DNA from: Aminobacter sp. AP02
GTDB taxonomy: Bacteria; Pseudomonadota; Alphaproteobacteria; Rhizobiales; Rhizobiaceae
DNA length: 64,000 nucleotides
Direction of reading: 5' to 3'
Assembly (NCBI RefSeq): GCF_003148805.1
Contig: NZ_QGGX01000001.1
Span: 62,001 to 126,000 of the forward strand
Shown: piece after piece, positions 17,000 through 27,300 of the stretch
Layout of the letters: each line of letters opens with the position of its first letter
Position numbering within the stretch: position 1 is the first letter of the stretch
The notes under the pieces: model-generated
The model's input: the letters and a program-made list of their open reading frames with translations, nothing else
What the model was told of the DNA's origin: nothing
Database searches by the model: none
Program-made: the position numbers and the translations under genes

Positions 17000-19135
17000 A
17001 TGAACCAGCAGATTCACATCCAGACTCCGGTCGAAGCGTTCAAGTCCTGCTTTTCAGCGGTGGCGGCTTATCTTGGCCGCCCCAGCGCTGAAACTGTGCT
17101 TTTTTCCGGCGTGCCGATCTCGGCAACGCGGATCGAGGTGCAGGAGATCAGGCATCTTGCCGAGCGCATCGGCCTTGAGACGACGGAATTCGAGCATCGC
17201 GATTTCGTTCGCGGCCGCTTTGACCTGCCGGCGATCATATTTCGACCCAACCGGTTGCCAATTGCCATCTTGGCGGAGCAGCGGGACGGTGCGGAATTCC
17301 TGACCGGACCGCAGGAAGACGGGCGCACGTCAATCTCGCGCGCCGAACTGATGGCAGCGCCGATTGCCGGAGGCGTCGGCTTCTCGATCACCTACGCCAA
17401 TACCGCCGAGGACATGAATGTCGGCAATGCCGCCAAGATCGAGCGGCCCCATTGGCTGTACGGCACGCTGGGAGCCTTCTGGCGATCCTACTCACGCGTA
17501 GCTCTGGCGGCGATCTTTATCAATCTGCTGGCGATCGCCTCGCCTATCTTCACGATGAACGTCTACGACCGAATCCTGCCCAACAAGTCGATCTCGTCGC
17601 TTTGGGTTCTAGCAATCGGTGTGTCGACGGCGATCCTGTTCGACCTGCTACTCAAGACGGCGCGTGCGGCACTGATCGACCATGCCGGTCGCAAGGCTGA
17701 TCTGCGCATCTCTTACATGCTGTTTGAGAAGGTGCTGAACACCTCGCTGAGCGCTCGCCCCGCGTCGACCGGCGAATATGCCAACCGCGTCTCGCAATAT
17801 GAGTTCGTCCGCGAATTCTTCACTTCCAACACCGTCAGCACCTTCATCGACACGGCGTTCGTCTTTGTCTTCCTTCTGGTGATCTACGCGATCGCCGGCT
17901 GGCTGGTGATCGTTCCGGTGATCGCCTTCATTGCCGCCGTCATCATAGGACTCGTCGCACAGCACCGTATCGGCAAGCGCGTCGCTGCGTCGATGAACGA
18001 GGCCTCTCAACGACAGGCGCTGTTGGTCGAGTCGATTTCGACGGTCGAGACAATCAAGTCGCTGCGTGCCGAGGCCTACCTGCTGCGGAAATGGCGCGAG
18101 CATTCCAAGAATGCCGCCAATACCTCCGAGAAGATCAAGGAACTGTCGTCGGCTGCCGCGAACATGACGCAGTTCGTACAGCAGCTCGTGACTGTGGGGC
18201 TGGTGGTGGCAGGTGCCTATGCCTTCGACAACGGTGCGGTCTCGACCGGCGCCATTATCGCAGCGGTGATGCTTTCTGGGCGCGCGGTCGCGCCCCTTGG
18301 CCAGCTTGCGATGACCATTTCGCGCTTCCGGCAGGCGATGCTGTCGCTGAGGGTCATCAACTCCATCATGGAGCAGCCGGAGGATCGCCCCGACACTGTA
18401 GGCTTCGTCAATCGCCCGATCCGCGCTGGCGCGCTGACCTTCCGCAATGTTGGCTTCGCCTACCCGGGCACCGAAACCGAAGTGCTGACCGGCGTCAATT
18501 TGTCGATCAATCCAGGCGAGCGTGTCGGCATCATTGGCCGCATAGGCTCGGGTAAGACGACATTCGGACGGCTGGTCGGGCGGCTGTTTTTGCCAACCAC
18601 CGGCGAGTTGCTGCTCGATGGCATCGATGTGCGTCAATATCACCCTTCGGAAGTTCGTGCCGCCGTCGGCATTGTTGCCCAGGCAGGCGACCTGTTTTCG
18701 GGCACGATCAAGGAAAACCTCCTGATGGCGCGGCCGGAGGCGACCGACGAAGAAATCATCGCCGCGGCGAAGGCGGCGGGCGTCGATGAGTTCGTTTCGC
18801 GTCATCCGCGCGGTTACGACATGAATGTCGGCGAACGAGGCACCAACCTCTCGGGCGGGCAAAGGCAGGCAGTGGCGATTGCCCGGCTGTTGATGACGAA
18901 ACCCAAGGTCGTATTCCTCGACGAGCCGTCGGGTTCGATGGATCTGGCATCCGAGCGCCAGCTCATCAAGCAGCTGAGGACGGCCTTCGACGACAAGACT
19001 ACGCTGATCATATCGACCCATCGCTACAGTATGCTCGAAATTGTCGATCGCCTTATAGTGGTCGAACAGGGGCGTATCGTTGCCGACGGGCCAAAGGAAA
19101 AAGTCATTCAGGCATTGCAGAAGCCAAACGGCTGA
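17000..19135 (+). CDS. Type I secretion ABC transporter with C39-like domain (LapB-like)
   Basis: Inner-membrane exporter of 711 residues that drives secretion of the RTX adhesin. Order: N-terminal C39-peptidase-like domain (about 1-135) without the catalytic cysteine motif, so it serves docking; six membrane helices (about 160-440); and a C-terminal ATPase with Walker A GRIGSGKTT, signature LSGGQRQAV, Walker B VVFLDEPSGSMD and switch histidine in ISTHRYS. LapB and HlyB have this architecture. It starts 30 bases after the TolC-like gene. The adaptor gene follows after 56 bases containing an inverted repeat. Confidence 0.94.
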   Translation: MNQQIHIQTPVEAFKSCFSAVAAYLGRPSAETVLFSGVPISATRIEVQEIRHLAERIGLETTEFEHRDFVRGRFDLPAIIFRPNRLPIAILAEQRDGAEFLTGPQEDGRTSISRAELMAAPIAGGVGFSITYANTAEDMNVGNAAKIERPHWLYGTLGAFWRSYSRVALAAIFINLLAIASPIFTMNVYDRILPNKSISSLWVLAIGVSTAILFDLLLKTARAALIDHAGRKADLRISYMLFEKVLNTSLSARPASTGEYANRVSQYEFVREFFTSNTVSTFIDTAFVFVFLLVIYAIAGWLVIVPVIAFIAAVIIGLVAQHRIGKRVAASMNEASQRQALLVESISTVETIKSLRAEAYLLRKWREHSKNAANTSEKIKELSSAAANMTQFVQQLVTVGLVVAGAYAFDNGAVSTGAIIAAVMLSGRAVAPLGQLAMTISRFRQAMLSLRVINSIMEQPEDRPDTVGFVNRPIRAGALTFRNVGFAYPGTETEVLTGVNLSINPGERVGIIGRIGSGKTTFGRLVGRLFLPTTGELLLDGIDVRQYHPSEVRAAVGIVAQAGDLFSGTIKENLLMARPEATDEEIIAAAKAAGVDEFVSRHPRGYDMNVGERGTNLSGGQRQAVAIARLLMTKPKVVFLDEPSGSMDLASERQLIKQLRTAFDDKTTLIISTHRYSMLEIVDRLIVVEQGRIVADGPKEKVIQALQKPNG

Positions 19136-19156
19136 AAGCGGATGCGTGGCGGCATG

Positions 19157-19182
19157 ATTATATTGAACTCGTTCAATATAAT
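19157..19182. repeat. 26-bp inverted repeat between the secretion ATPase and adaptor genes
   Basis: ATTATATTGAAC at 19157-19168 and its exact reverse complement at 19171-19182 are separated by TC. It fills the 56-base gap between the ABC gene stop and the adaptor ATG and ends 9 bases before that ATG. It is AT-rich inside a GC-rich operon. It could be a protein-binding operator, or an mRNA hairpin that limits adaptor translation. No T-run follows, so it is not a standard terminator. Confidence 0.7.
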
Positions 19183-19191
19183 GGGGCACTT

Positions 19192-20481
19192 ATGATAACC
19201 AGAGAAGACAGACCGCCATTTTTTGCGTCGGCCGCGGTGTGGATCATCGGCGGGCTGTTCGCGGCCTTCGTCGTTTGGGCATCGCTGGCCGAAGTCGATG
19301 AGATTGCGCGTGGCGAGGGCAAGGTCATCCCCGCATCCAAGACCCAGATCGTCCAGGCCAGCGAGGCCGGGATCGTCGAGGAGATCGCCGTCAAGATCGG
19401 CCAGGTGGTCAAGAAGAACGACCTCATCATCCGGCTGGATGATACGCTCAATGAATCGAGCCTGGGCGAACAGCAGGCCAAGGCACGCACGCTCAGCGCC
19501 CGCATCGCCCGGCTCAAGCAGGAACAGGAAGGCCGCATCGGGGAGCCGCTTGCATGTCCCGACGACCTTATGCGCACGGCGCCTGAGATCTGCGAAAACG
19601 AGCAGAAGCTGCTCGTGGCCCGGCGCCAGAACTTCGACACCAAGCTCAATGTTTTGAAGTCGCGGCTTGACCAGCGTGAGAAAGAACTGAACGAAGCAAA
19701 GGTCAATGTGCAGCGGCTGACGGAAAGCCTCGCGGTCAGCGACAAGGAGACTGAGCTCGTCACCTCCATGGTCAAGCGCAAGCTGATGGCCCAGACCGAG
19801 CAGATACGCGTCGATCGCGAACAGGCTGAACTCAGGGGTCAGCTTAATCTCGCGCAAGAGACCATCAAGCGGACCGAAGGCGCGATCGTCGAGGCCAGGC
19901 TCCAGGTCGACGAGTTCGGCCTGCAGCTCCAGCAGGAAGCGCTCGACGAATTGACCCAGGCGCTGGCCGAGCTTTCGGTGGTCGATGAGACCATCCGCGG
20001 CGCCAGCGACCGGGTCGCACGCACCGACATCCGCTCGCCCGTCGACGGCATCGTCAACACGCTCGACGTCAACACGCTGGGCGCTTTCGTGCAGCCGGGC
20101 GCGGTCGTCGCCGGCATTGTGCCGACCTCCGAGACGTTGCTTGTCGAGGCGCGGGTTTCGCCACGCGACGTTGCCTTCATCCGCCCCGATCAAAAAGCGC
20201 TGATCAAGGTTTCGGCCTATGATTTCTCGATCTTTGGCGGCCTCAACGGCAAGGTCGAGACAATCACCGCCGACAGCCTGGTCGACCAGAACACGGGTGA
20301 ACCTTATTATCAGGTGCGCGTGTCGACAGACCGTTCGGCCCTGGAAAGGGATGGCAAGTCTTACTCTATCATTCCCGGCATGATCAGTACGGTGGAGATT
20401 ATCACCGGGCGCAAGACGATCCTTGCCTATCTGCTCAAGCCCATCAACAAGGCGCGCAACGAGGCGCTTCGTGAGCGATAG
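19192..20481 (+). CDS. HlyD-type membrane-fusion protein of type I secretion (LapC-like)
   Basis: Periplasmic adaptor of 429 residues linking the ABC exporter to the TolC-like channel. It has one N-terminal membrane helix (about residues 12-32), a split biotinyl-lipoyl domain (KVIPASKTQIVQASEAGIVEEI and ARTDIRSPVDGIVNTLDV), a long coiled coil between them (about 90-270) and the C-terminal beta barrel with YYQVRVSTDRSALERDGK, the HlyD family stretch. ATG 19192 sits only 9 bases after the inverted repeat, so repeat folding would cover its ribosome-binding region. Its stop overlaps the next GTG start. Confidence 0.93.
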   Translation: MITREDRPPFFASAAVWIIGGLFAAFVVWASLAEVDEIARGEGKVIPASKTQIVQASEAGIVEEIAVKIGQVVKKNDLIIRLDDTLNESSLGEQQAKARTLSARIARLKQEQEGRIGEPLACPDDLMRTAPEICENEQKLLVARRQNFDTKLNVLKSRLDQREKELNEAKVNVQRLTESLAVSDKETELVTSMVKRKLMAQTEQIRVDREQAELRGQLNLAQETIKRTEGAIVEARLQVDEFGLQLQQEALDELTQALAELSVVDETIRGASDRVARTDIRSPVDGIVNTLDVNTLGAFVQPGAVVAGIVPTSETLLVEARVSPRDVAFIRPDQKALIKVSAYDFSIFGGLNGKVETITADSLVDQNTGEPYYQVRVSTDRSALERDGKSYSIIPGMISTVEIITGRKTILAYLLKPINKARNEALRER

Positions 20482-21100
20482 CGCCACCGTTCCAGATGGC
20501 CTTGGGGTCAACGTCTTTTCGGTAGACGATCTGACGACCGATTTTCGCGTCGTGGTCCGTCAGGGTTCGCGACGCGGTATCAGGCTTGAACGCCTGTTCT
20601 GGACGACGCTGAAACAACTGGCCGAACACAACCGCCTGACCATTGGCGAAATGGTTGAGGAGATCGCGCGGGCTAACGGCGATACGAGCAATCTCGCATC
20701 GGCGATCCGCGTCGCGTGCCTGCGCTGGAAGGCCGACCAGAGTGCCGAGCTTGCCAAGCTGGCCTCATTGCGCACCATCAATGCCATCCTGGGCGCTTGT
20801 CCGGCGCCGGCTTTTGCATTGTCGTCGACAAAGAAGATCCTGTCGCTCAATTCGGCTTTCCAGATCCTGGTCAAGCGACAGCTGCCCGCCGGCTTCGGTG
20901 ACGAGACAAATCGCGACCTCAGGCTTTCGCTGGATCTCAACGTCGCAGACATCTTTGCCAGACTCGATGCCAATGGCGGCGTGCCGATCGCCAGCGGCTT
21001 TGTCATTGGGGCCGGTGAACGGCGCTACCGCGGCCAGCTCAACGTCGTTCGTGCGCCGATCAGGACACCGGAACTACTGCTTTCGTTCGTGGTCAGCTGA
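20471..21100 (+). CDS. Ribbon-helix-helix (RHH_4-type) protein with PAS-like C-terminus
   Basis: Cytoplasmic protein of 209 residues. Residues about 20-80 (DFRVVVRQGSRRGIRLERLF, WTTLKQLAEHN, LTIGEMVEEIA, then SNLASAIRVACL) fit the RHH_4 DNA-binding family. Residues about 90-205, with LRTINAILGACPAPAFAL and LNSAFQILVKRQ, look like a PAS-type sensor domain. The fusion suggests a signal-sensing regulator. GTG 20471 lies within the adaptor gene, overlapping it by 11 bases, so it is made with the exporter. It sits just before the adhesin leader, which carries two palindromes, making autologous control of the adhesin plausible. The PAS call is tentative. Confidence 0.7.
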   Translation: MSDSATVPDGLGVNVFSVDDLTTDFRVVVRQGSRRGIRLERLFWTTLKQLAEHNRLTIGEMVEEIARANGDTSNLASAIRVACLRWKADQSAELAKLASLRTINAILGACPAPAFALSSTKKILSLNSAFQILVKRQLPAGFGDETNRDLRLSLDLNVADIFARLDANGGVPIASGFVIGAGERRYRGQLNVVRAPIRTPELLLSFVVS

Positions 21101-21107
21101 AAGATCG

Positions 21108-21134
21108 AGGCCAGCAGACGCTGCCAGGCCTTTT
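21108..21134 (+). terminator. Candidate terminator between the secretion operon and the adhesin
   Basis: Imperfect hairpin: AGGCC at 21108-21112 pairs with GGCCT, and inside it GCAG pairs with CTGC around ACG. Four T follow at 21131-21134. It lies 8 bases after the RHH-protein stop and would give the adhesin its own transcript. Confidence 0.5.
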
Positions 21135-21257
21135 CCTGATCTTCGCTCCACTTGGCTCAGAACACTCAACAGGCTCTCTCCGGAAGACCTGACTCATTAA
21201 GAATTTGCATCGGATTACTTGCAAAATGCATCTGCGATTTCTCTGGCAATTAACCAA

Positions 21258-21294
21258 TCGAAAACTTTTCGAGGGAGTGACATATCGGGATATG
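21258..21294. promoter_or_regulatory. Two adjacent palindromes in the adhesin leader
   Basis: TCGAAAACTTTTCGA (21258-21272, 7-bp arms) and CATATCGGGATATG (21281-21294, 6-bp arms) are perfect inverted repeats separated by 8 bases, about 80-115 bases before the adhesin ATG. They look like tandem operator sites in the 273-base leader. The encoded RHH/PAS-like protein upstream is a natural candidate to bind one of them. The rest of the leader is AT-rich and no clear promoter hexamers could be assigned. Confidence 0.5.
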
Positions 21295-21373
21295 CATTCC
21301 GGTTCTCGTCACGGTTGTGTTTGCCCGCTGGCCATTGTTTCAGTGCCGCTAAATTAAGATTTGGGGATGGGCT

Positions 21374-24300
21374 ATGGCGACCTCTGTTGAGTTTGAAAAT
21401 CTGTCTGCTTCCGCGGCTGAGAACGCAGCCCTGCCAGAGGGCGCGGCGCAACCCGCGGTTCAGGACCAGATTATGGCGCAGGCAGCCGACCCGGTTCCCG
21501 TCGATGCGGGTTCTGGCCAGCCGGTGCAAGCAGTACAACCCGCTGCTGTTGCGCCTTTGCAGGCCACGCCTTCGGAATTTGTCGCGGACGCTTCAAATGT
21601 CGTGCATCTGCCGGCCAACATCTCCATCGACAACATCAAGGTCGACGGCAACAACCTGGTGCTCGAGCAGGCCGACGGCACGCTCATCGTCATCAAGGAC
21701 GCTGCTGCCAATGTACCGACCTTCCTGCTTGGCGATGTCGAGGTGCCGCGCGTTGCCCTGATCGCAGCCCTTGAAGCCGGCGGCATCAACGTCGCGTTCG
21801 GTGCCGACGGCTCCATCGCGGCCGGCGGTGGCTCTGCGCAAGGTTCTGGCGGTAATTTCGAGATCCAGGCGGGCGGCATCGGCAACGGGTTCGACCTGTC
21901 CGATCTGCTGCCGCCAACGGCACTGATGTTCCCTCAGTATGAGGGACGCGAGCTTGTTGCAGGTCTCAATGCCGATCCCGAATTCACGGGCTTTTCGATC
22001 CGCCTGTCCGAAGAGGGGCTGAGCGGAGGCAATCGCGACAATGGTCCGAATCCCTTCGACACCACCAATGAGCGCGTGTTCACCGGCAATTTCGGCGCGA
22101 CCGACAGCAATGGCGATCCGCTTACCTATAGCCTTGGTCTGCCTGACCCTGTGGCCAATGCAGGCATTACATCGCATGGCGCTGCCGTCGTGTGGACTCT
22201 AGTCAGCCCCAACCTGCTCGAGGGCAGGGTGGGAGACGAGGTCGTGGTTCGCTTCACCATAGCCGACGCGAAGGCAGGCAGTTTCCAGGTCGAGATCCTG
22301 GGGCCGATCGACCACCCGAGTTCTGGTATCGAAGATGTCGTCGGGATTGTCGTACCGGTTACGGTCAAGGATCCGTTCGGCGGTTCGGCGACAGCGAATG
22401 TGACGCTTCAGGTTGAGGACGACAGCCCTGAAATTTCGGGCGTCCGTCTCGGCGCAACCGCTATTCTCGACGAAACGATCGCAGGAACCCCAAGCGGTTT
22501 CCCGATCAATGTCACCAGCGCCGGCTCGATTCTCTCTTTCAGTTCGACCTTCGGCGCCGACGGTGCAGCGGCTGGCGGCGGCGTTGTCTACGCCCTTACG
22601 CTTTCGGGCAATACCAATTCGGGCCTGAAGACGGCGATTGGCGACTTCCCCATCACGCTCGTGCAGACCAACTCGACCACGATCACCGGTACTTTTGAAA
22701 ATGGTGGCACGCAAACCGCCTTTACCGTCAAGATCAACGCGGACGGGTCGTTGACTGTCACACAGAACGTTCCGCTCGAGCACAACACCGATGGTTCCAC
22801 GCCAGCGTCGCACAATGACCAGTTGAATCTTGCCGGGCTCGTCAATGCATCGGTGACAATCACCGATTTCGACAATGACAGCGTCTCGGGCGGTGCACAG
22901 ATTGGCGGCGCGATCATATTCGAGGATGACGGCCCGAAGGTTTCGGAAAACAAAGTCGTCCTTCTCGACGACGACGCCCTGGGCGGCAACGTCGGTGGCG
23001 TGAACGACGATGTCGACAACTCCAACGTCTCGGGCACGCTTGGTCACAATTTCGGCGCTGACGGCGGCTCGATCGCCTGGCTGACCAATGGTGCGCCGGC
23101 CGGTTTCGAATACAAGCCCGGCGCCAATGGCTCGCTGGAAGTCTTCCAGAACGGGACCAAGGTCCTCACCATCACGCTCGATAGCGCCACCGGCGCCTAC
23201 ACCGTGACGCAGAACGCGCCGATCATGCATGCGGCGGGTGACAACGAGAACAACCAGAACTTCACGCTGACCTACCAGGTCACCGACAATGACGGCGACA
23301 CTGCCAACGGCACGTTGCAGATCAACGTCGACGACGACACCCCGACGATCGCAGGCAACGGCGAAGGCCCCACGCTGACGGTCGACGAGACTGTTCTCGG
23401 CACCAATGCCACGGCTTCCTTCGCCGGCAGCTTCATCAGTTCTGCAGGCGCAGACGGCCTGCAGTCCATCACCTATGCGCTGAGCGTCGTCGCCGGCAAT
23501 GCCGGCCTCGTCGACACCGCGACCGGCCAGCAGGTCGTGCTCAGCATGAACGGCACCACCGTCGAGGGCAAGACCACCGGCGGGGTGCTCGTCTTCACTG
23601 TCAAGGTCGACGCCAACGGTGACGTCACGCTCGACCAGATCCGTGCCGTCAAGCACGCGGACGTCAACAATCACGATGAGTCCGTCAGCATCGCGCAGAG
23701 CCTCATCAAGCTGACCGCGACGATCACCGATAAGGACGGCGACAGCAATTCGGCGACGCTGAACATCGGCGACAACCTTGTATTCAAGGACGACGGTCCG
23801 TCGATCAAGGACGGCAACGCGGCCATCATGGTCGACGAGGACGACATCGCGAACCTGCAGTCGCAGGGGTCTTCGCCGAACGACGGCACCGGCGACGGTT
23901 CGAGCACGGATTCGATCTTCCTGGGCGGCGGCGCGTCGGCCACCGGTTCTCTTTCGGCAGTCGTCAATTTCGGCGCCGACGGCCCGGCGGCAAGCGGCGC
24001 CTATGGCTTCACGTCGACCGCGCTTACCGACATGGCTGCGATTGGCCTGCAGTCGAAGGGCGTTACCCTGAGCTACGCCTACTTCGGCGGCAACCTGATC
24101 GCCTACGCCGACAACGGCAACGGCAGCTACAATCCGCTTCAGGATCGGACGGTCTTCTCGCTGTCGGTCAACTCCAACAGCGGCAACTTCACTTTCAAGC
24201 TGTTCGACCAGCTCGACCACGTCGCGCCGCCCGCCGGCACCGCCGATGAAAACACCGCACTTAAGGCCGGCAACGGCTCGGTGCCTTCCATCGACTTCGG

Positions 24301-27300
24301 TTCGGTCATCAAGGCGACTGACGGCGATGGCGACAGCGTCGTCCTCGGCGGCAAGGTCAATGTCACCGTCACCGACGACATCCCGCAGATTTTCCTGACC
24401 TCGCTTGGCGGTTCGGTCGTCCACGATGAGACGGCTGGTCTCCAAGGCGATGACACCACCAGCCTGTTCGTCGCTGGCCAGTTTGGCTCGTTGGAAGGCA
24501 GTGAAGGCATTTCGGCGATGGGCTATGCCCGCGAAGGCCTCATGTTCGCCTACGGTACCGTTCCGCTCTCGCAGGGCGCAGACGAGCCTATCGTTCTGGA
24601 CATCACGCTTCGCGTTGTCGGCGGCCAGGGCCAGGATTCCGGCCTCAAGACCACTGCTGGCGCCAGCATCTTCCTCTACGTCGAAGACGGTCTGATCGTT
24701 GGCCGCGTCGGCGGCGAAAACGGCGCAGTGGCATTCGCGGTCGCGGTTGACGACCTCGGCGGCGTTAGCATTGCCCAGTATATGTCGCTACAGCACCCGA
24801 CGGCAGGCGACGGCTCGAACGGTTCGCACGACGAGCCGATCAACCTGAACAACCTCGTCGAGGTTGTGCTGACCGCCAAGGACAATGACGGCGACACGGT
24901 CGAAAAGTCGATCAATATCGGCAACAAGATCTCCTTCGAGGACGATGGTCCGAAGCTGACCGGCGGTACCGAGATCAAGATTGTCAACGAAGACGATATC
25001 GACAGCTCGTGGTCGCAGGGCACAAGCCCGCATGGCCAGGGCCAGGCCGATCCGGAGAACGACGGCGACAATTCCTATACGAACAACCAGCCTGGCCCGA
25101 ACGATCCGGCCTACACCAGCGGTTCGCTGGCTGCCCTGGTCAACGCCGGCGCCGACAACCCGCTGACCTTCGAATTCAAGGCTGGCATGGTGGAGTACTT
25201 CACCCAGCTGGGCCTCTATTCCAAGGAATCGGCAAACGGCGATGGCCCGAACGGCCTCAAGCTGACCTACGCCACCTCCACGTCTGGCGATTGGGTCACG
25301 TTCAGGGCGACCGAGCCGGACTCGCCGAATTCCTTCGGTAACTCCTCCAATCCTGTGTTCGAGCTGCGCCTCAACACCAAGACCGGCCAGTACGAATTCC
25401 GTCTCTATGACGAACTGATCCACAAGGCCGGCGACGGTGAGAACTTCGACATCCGTACCGGCGATGGCACGACCAGCATCGACCATCTGCCGTTCGGCGA
25501 CTGGATCATCGCCAAGGACGGCGATGGCGACTGGGTTTCGCTCGGTTCGAACTTCCAGATCAAGGTCCTGGACGACGTTCCGGAGCCCGAAATCCGTCTG
25601 AACAACGGCGAGTATGTCGTTCACGACGAAACCGCCGGCACGCAAAACAGCAATGGCGCCGACGATACCAATTCGCTCTTCCTGCCGTCCTCGGTGCGTG
25701 CGCTGTTTGCGGCGCTCGAGAATTCGGGCCAGACCGGCGACGATCCTGACGTCGATGGTGTCAGCGGTCTGAGCGGCAAGCCGGTCATCGGCTATGCCCG
25801 TGACGGTTCGCCCATCGTGTCGACGAATGGTTCGGAAGTCGGTGCGGATTCGCCTGCTGCCTCGGCCTCTTTGACGCTCAAGGTGACAGACGGCACGTCG
25901 TCCGGCCTGTTCACGACCGAAGGCCAGGAAATCCTGCTGTACAAGACCGCCAGCGGTCTGGTTGTCGGCCGCATCGGCGGTGCAAACGGCACCATTGCGT
26001 TCGCGATCGCCATCGAGCAGGGCGGCGAGATCAGCGTCGCGCAGTACCTGTCGATCAGGCACGATGACCGCGGCGACTCCAACGAGCACAACGACAACGG
26101 CCTGCCCGGCAACGACGCCAGCCCGACGGAAGGTGCTGCGCCGATCCAGGAATCGATTGCCACCGGCGCAATTAAGGCCGTTTATACGATTACCGATTCC
26201 GACGGTGACACCCGTTCGGCCGAAGTCGATATCGGCGGTCACATCCGCTTCCTCGACGACGGCCCGACCGTTGACGTGAAGGCCGACAGCCGCAACGACT
26301 ACAGCGACATCCGCCTGACGCTCGACGAAACCACTCCCGGCGGCAACCCGGACGACAACACCGCCAACACCGAATGGTCGCTGACGACCAATCCGGCCGC
26401 CGCTGTCGGCATCGGCCAGGCATCGACCCCGACCTCGGCCGGCGGCACCTCCGTTGCCGAACTGTTCAACGTCAATGTCGACGCCGGCTCCGATGGCCTT
26501 CAGTCACTGACCAAGACCTTTGCGCTTGTTCTCAACGACAACAGGGGCAATCCGCTCGCCAATGGCTCTGCCACGGGCGTCGAGACGAACATGGTTGTTA
26601 CCGCCGCTGGCGGAACGCCGCTTGGCTCCATGTCATCCGACAACCGCACGATCTGGCTCTACAAGGTCTCGGACACCGTCATCATCGGCAAGATCGGCCA
26701 CGACACGCCGGGCACCGGCGACGACTATGTCGCGATCCGCATTGAGCTGACCGGTTCGGCTGCCGATCCGCAGTTCACCGTCACCCAGTACCTGCCCGTC
26801 AACCACACCGGCACCAGCGATCCGGACGACGTCCGCTCGATGCTGCTCGAAGATGACGACGCCAGCCTCGGCATCTCGCTGACGGTCACCGCGACCGACA
26901 AGGACGGCGACAGCCACACCGACACGCACACCGTCACCGTCGTCGACGACGGCAAGTCGATCGTCCGCGTCGAGGACGACGGCCCGCAGATCCTGTCGAC
27001 CGCGTTCGGCGGCGGCGTCGTGCACGACGAAACGTCGGGCAATGACGGCGGCAACGACACCAATACCAACTACGCCAGCCTGTTTTCAGCGGTCACGTTC
27101 AAGGGCAACGATCCGGACGTCAACAATGCCTTCGATCCGGCGATCGGCTATGCCCGGTCGCAGGGCGCGATTGTCACGGCTGTTGTCGACTACGGAACCG
27201 ACGGCAAGGCTGTGGCCAACGATCTGACCTACAAGATCCAGATCGGTTCGGCTCTCACCAACCTGCAGACGACGGACGGCCGCAACATCGAGCTGTTCCA

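Noticed and set aside
17648-19189. 513-codon minus-strand open frame opposite the secretion ATPase
   Set aside because: The plus strand encodes an intact ABC exporter with all motifs. The antisense frame has none.
22199-24445. 748-codon minus-strand open frame inside the adhesin
   Set aside because: Antisense reading of repetitive GC-rich adhesin codons; its Arg/Val/Asp-rich composition fits a shadow, with no domain or start context.
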